Positions 61,592-64,000 of a DNA stretch of 64,000 nt are shown one piece after another (position 1 is the first letter of the stretch; the number at the start of each line of letters is the position of its first letter). The notes below the pieces were generated by a model that searched no databases, was not told the DNA's origin, and worked only from the letters and a program-made list of their open reading frames with translations. Source of the stretch: Candidatus Fusobacterium pullicola. GTDB lineage: Bacteria; Fusobacteriota; Fusobacteriia; Fusobacteriales; Fusobacteriaceae. The translations under genes were made by a program, and so were the position numbers. Where the stretch lies: positions 1 through 64,000 of the forward strand of contig JAHLFN010000016.1 in assembly GCA_018883725.1 (NCBI GenBank). Direction: 5' to 3'.

Positions 61592-62758
61592 TTACATTAA
61601 TATATCTGATATATTGAATATAGGTAAATATATAGCCAAAACTATGATACCTATAATAATTCCTAAAAATAGTAGTAATAGTGGTTGTAAAAGTGTAATT
61701 AGTTTGAAGAGGTATGTTTCAAAATCTTTTTGTAAAACAAAAGATATAGATGAAAAGGCTTCACTTAATTTACCACTTCTCTCACCAATTGAGATAATTT
61801 TTAATTGAGTGGGAGAGAAGAGAGAGGTTGAAGCTAAAGCCTCCTCAATACTATTACCAATTTTTATTTTTAATTGGACCTTTTCCAAGTCCTTTTTTAA
61901 AAAAATATACGGTGTTGCTTTTTTTAAAATTTCTAAAATATCAATAATATTTATCCCTGTTTCATTCATTATAGAAAAATTTTGACATAATGAGATGATA
62001 AGCTCCTCTTTAACAATTTTCCCATAGATAGGTATTGAAATTTTTAAATTTTGTTTTTTCTCTAAAGGGAGTTTTTTTAATATAAAGAAGATAACTCCAA
62101 TGAAAGAAATTGTTATAGAGAGAATATAGAGAATATTTTGACTAATAAACATGATAATTTGTGTAAGTAATGGTAATGGAGTAGAGGTATCATGAAATAG
62201 TGTTAAAAAATTAGGAAATACAAATGTAAGCATAAATATTAGTAGAAATATTGCAAATATTAAGACTATTGTTGGATAAAAAAGAGCCTCTTTTATACTT
62301 TTTTTAATTTTTTCCATAAGAGCTATATTTTTACAAATTTTATCAAGGTTTTCTACTAAATTTCCGGATTCTTCACCTGCTAAAAGTAGATTGAGATATG
62401 TATCGTTAAATACTGTTTTATAATTTGAGAAAGCTAGATAGATACTACTTCCACTGAGTATTTGCTCCTTGATATTATTTATAATGCTACTAAAATGTTT
62501 ATCTTTTTCTTGAGATGCAAGGATACTCAAGGTTAAAGATAGCGTAAGTCCACTGTCTAGAAGAGTTTTGAAATTTTGTGTGAATACCAAAAGATTTTCT
62601 GAAGTAACTTTATATCTCGGAGTAACTAATTTGTAAGATATAAGAGTTAGTCTGTTTTTTATTAAGTATCTATGAAAATCTTGAAAAGTATTGAATTCTA
62701 AAGTATTTGATATTTTTTTTCTATCAAGAGTATAAGCTTTAAAGAAGTAGGTTTTCAT
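61592..62758 (-). CDS. PilC/GspF-like inner-membrane platform protein
   Basis: A 388-residue protein with two GspF repeats (about 60-180 and 260-380) and three membrane helices near 170-200, 215-240 and 360-383. Family motifs are 'FTQNFKTLLDSGLTLSLTLSIL' and its second copy 'LCQNFSIMNETGINIIDILEIL', and 'AGEESGNL'/'IGERSGKL', one per repeat. It forms the platform on which the ATPase acts. The start at ATG 62758 overlaps nothing; GTG 62767 is an alternative that overlaps the ATPase gene. Confidence 0.9.
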   Translation of the reverse strand: MKTYFFKAYTLDRKKISNTLEFNTFQDFHRYLIKNRLTLISYKLVTPRYKVTSENLLVFTQNFKTLLDSGLTLSLTLSILASQEKDKHFSSIINNIKEQILSGSSIYLAFSNYKTVFNDTYLNLLLAGEESGNLVENLDKICKNIALMEKIKKSIKEALFYPTIVLIFAIFLLIFMLTFVFPNFLTLFHDTSTPLPLLTQIIMFISQNILYILSITISFIGVIFFILKKLPLEKKQNLKISIPIYGKIVKEELIISLCQNFSIMNETGINIIDILEILKKATPYIFLKKDLEKVQLKIKIGNSIEEALASTSLFSPTQLKIISIGERSGKLSEAFSSISFVLQKDFETYLFKLITLLQPLLLLFLGIIIGIIVLAIYLPIFNISDILM

Positions 62759-62760
62759 AA

Positions 62761-64000
62761 TTAACACTGCCTTATAACTTCATCTAGAGAAGTTATTTTA
62801 TTTAAAGCTTTCTCTATTCCATCTTCTATTAAAGTGTTTATTTTCTTGTTTTTTAGAAGTACTTGAAGTTCATGTATAGAAGCTCCTATTTCTATAAAAT
62901 TTTTTATTTCATCATCTATTGTAAGTAGTTCAAAAATAGCAGTTCTTCCAGAATAACCAGTGTAATTACAATATTCACAACCAGCACTAGTATAAAAAGT
63001 TTTATCTCTATAAAATGTTGGATTCAATTTTAGAAGAGTAAGTTTAGCAATAGAATCTTTATCTAAGGTTAAGCAGTGTGGACAAAGTTTTCTTACTAAA
63101 CGTTGGGCTACTATTCCAATAACAGATGCTGAAATCATATATCTTTCAATCCCGATATTAAGTAATCTAAATATTCCACTTATAGTATCATAGGTATGTA
63201 AAGTTGAAAGAACAAGATGACCTGTAAGAGCTGCTTTTACTCCTATCTCTGCAGTTTCATAATCTCTTATCTCTCCAATCATTAAAATATCTGGATCCTG
63301 TCTAAGATATGCCTTTAAAATTGTAGAAAAATCTCTTCCTACATCTGAATTATACTGTACCTGATTTATTCCAGCAATCTCATATTCCACAGGATCTTCA
63401 ACAGTGGAGATATTAACCTCACCATTATTTAATCTCTTTAAAATAGAATAGATAAGACTACTTTTTCCAGAGCCAGTAGGCCCACAAGCTAAAATTATTC
63501 CATTTTTTTTGCTAATAAGTGTAGATAATTTTTTGTAATCAGTAGAGTTAAGTCCAAGATTTTCCAAGTTAAAATCATAGCTCTGACTATCTAAGATTCT
63601 AATTACTCCTTTTTCTCCAGTAATAAGAGGTACAATGGATACACGGAAATCAATAGTTTTTTCTCCTATTTTCATTCTAAATTTTCCATCTTGGGGTATT
63701 TTTTTCTCTGTAATATCTAATTTAGATAGAATTTTTAATCTAGAAATAATAGAGGAATGAAGTGATATATCAAAATCCATCTCTTCATATAGAATCCCAT
63801 CTATTCTATAGCGTATTCTACTTCGATCTTTTTGTGGCTCTATATGAATATCACTAGCTTTTTTTTCAACTCCAGACAAGATGATTGCTCCTAATCCTTT
63901 TACAACAATAGGATTATTTGTCTCTAGAGATGAATCAATTTTTAATTCAGAGGTGTTTTTAGATTTTTTAGTATGATGATTTAATTCTTTAAATATATCC
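62761..64000 (-). CDS. PilB/GspE-like filament assembly ATPase (5' part outside window)
   Basis: Assembly ATPase of the type II/IV secretion superfamily. The frame is open to the window edge, so the N-terminal part is missing; about 413 residues are visible. 'EKKASDIHIEPQKDRSRIRYRIDG' starts the N2 domain, Walker A is 'GPTGSGKSSLIYS', the Asp box 'STVEDPVEYEI', Walker B 'PDILMIGEIRDYETAEI', the His box 'GHLVLSTLHTYD', and a four-Cys zinc site is 'LCPHC' with 'GCEYCNYTGYSGR'. The zinc site marks it as an assembly, not a retraction (PilT), ATPase. It precedes the platform gene by 2 nt. Confidence 0.93.
   Translation of the reverse strand, partial: DIFKELNHHTKKSKNTSELKIDSSLETNNPIVVKGLGAIILSGVEKKASDIHIEPQKDRSRIRYRIDGILYEEMDFDISLHSSIISRLKILSKLDITEKKIPQDGKFRMKIGEKTIDFRVSIVPLITGEKGVIRILDSQSYDFNLENLGLNSTDYKKLSTLISKKNGIILACGPTGSGKSSLIYSILKRLNNGEVNISTVEDPVEYEIAGINQVQYNSDVGRDFSTILKAYLRQDPDILMIGEIRDYETAEIGVKAALTGHLVLSTLHTYDTISGIFRLLNIGIERYMISASVIGIVAQRLVRKLCPHCLTLDKDSIAKLTLLKLNPTFYRDKTFYTSAGCEYCNYTGYSGRTAIFELLTIDDEIKNFIEIGASIHELQVLLKNKKINTLIEDGIEKALNKITSLDEVIRQC

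Overview
The window is AT-rich, densely coded DNA from a Fusobacterium-type anaerobe. The evidence is an F-type ATP synthase with a Na+-type c subunit carrying two carboxylates, LPS-heptose and autotransporter genes (an outer membrane) beside Firmicute-like gene orders (accB-accC-asp23-nusB, 11-bp Pho boxes), strong A/T codon bias and AGGAGG ribosome binding sites. I cannot fix the species. No mobile element, CRISPR array or phage gene was seen.

Layout. 1-430: end of an rRNA operon (23S, 5S, tRNA-Asn). 454-4172: rplS, a dipeptidase with a DcuC/YfcC-type carrier, and a small Cys-rich protein on the other strand. 4376-9835: signal peptidase, rimI, purB, a Gx transporter, glmM and a methyltransferase, probably one long unit. 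9885-17061: complete atp operon with promoter and terminator. 17128-25571: MATE pump, dnaE, then a BCCP-like gene, accC, Asp23 genes and nusB. 25594-32811: threonine aldolase, then a copper island (operator, copZ, copA, a fused two-domain CsoR, a two-component system, a DNA glycosylase). 32792-39838: class I amidotransferase and a small Cys protein (minus), a small periplasmic protein, a 38-bp tandem repeat, a giant autotransporter with a C-terminal OmpA domain, and a lipoprotein. 39923-42136: solute-binding protein and M20 amidohydrolase behind a leader peptide and an attenuator-like terminator. 42143-48918: Pho regulon with two mirrored four-repeat Pho boxes. 48991-50716: unknown protein, rplM-rpsI. 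50732-53995: glyA, an ArsC/Spx-like protein, gltS. 54004-64000: a minus-strand operon for a type IV filament (pilus or type II secretion-like) that also carries hldA and ispF; its first gene runs off the window.

How the parts work together. The ATP synthase and the GltS carrier point to Na+ energetics. Copper is sensed by CsoR and perhaps by the adjacent two-component system, and exported by CopA with CopZ. Phosphate is taken up by PstSCAB under PhoU/PhoB/PhoR control. Peptides and amino acids are handled by two M20 enzymes, a DcuC-family carrier and a polar amino-acid binding protein, fitting an amino-acid-fermenting lifestyle.

The least ordinary items are: a biotin carrier homologue whose biotin lysine is replaced by glycine; a CsoR tandem fusion whose second half keeps the metal ligands but has lost the DNA-contact motif; an unlisted 31-codon Leu/Ile-rich leader followed by a terminator; the autotransporter-OmpA fusion behind 38-bp repeats; and a secretin with an inserted carboxypeptidase-regulatory-like domain.
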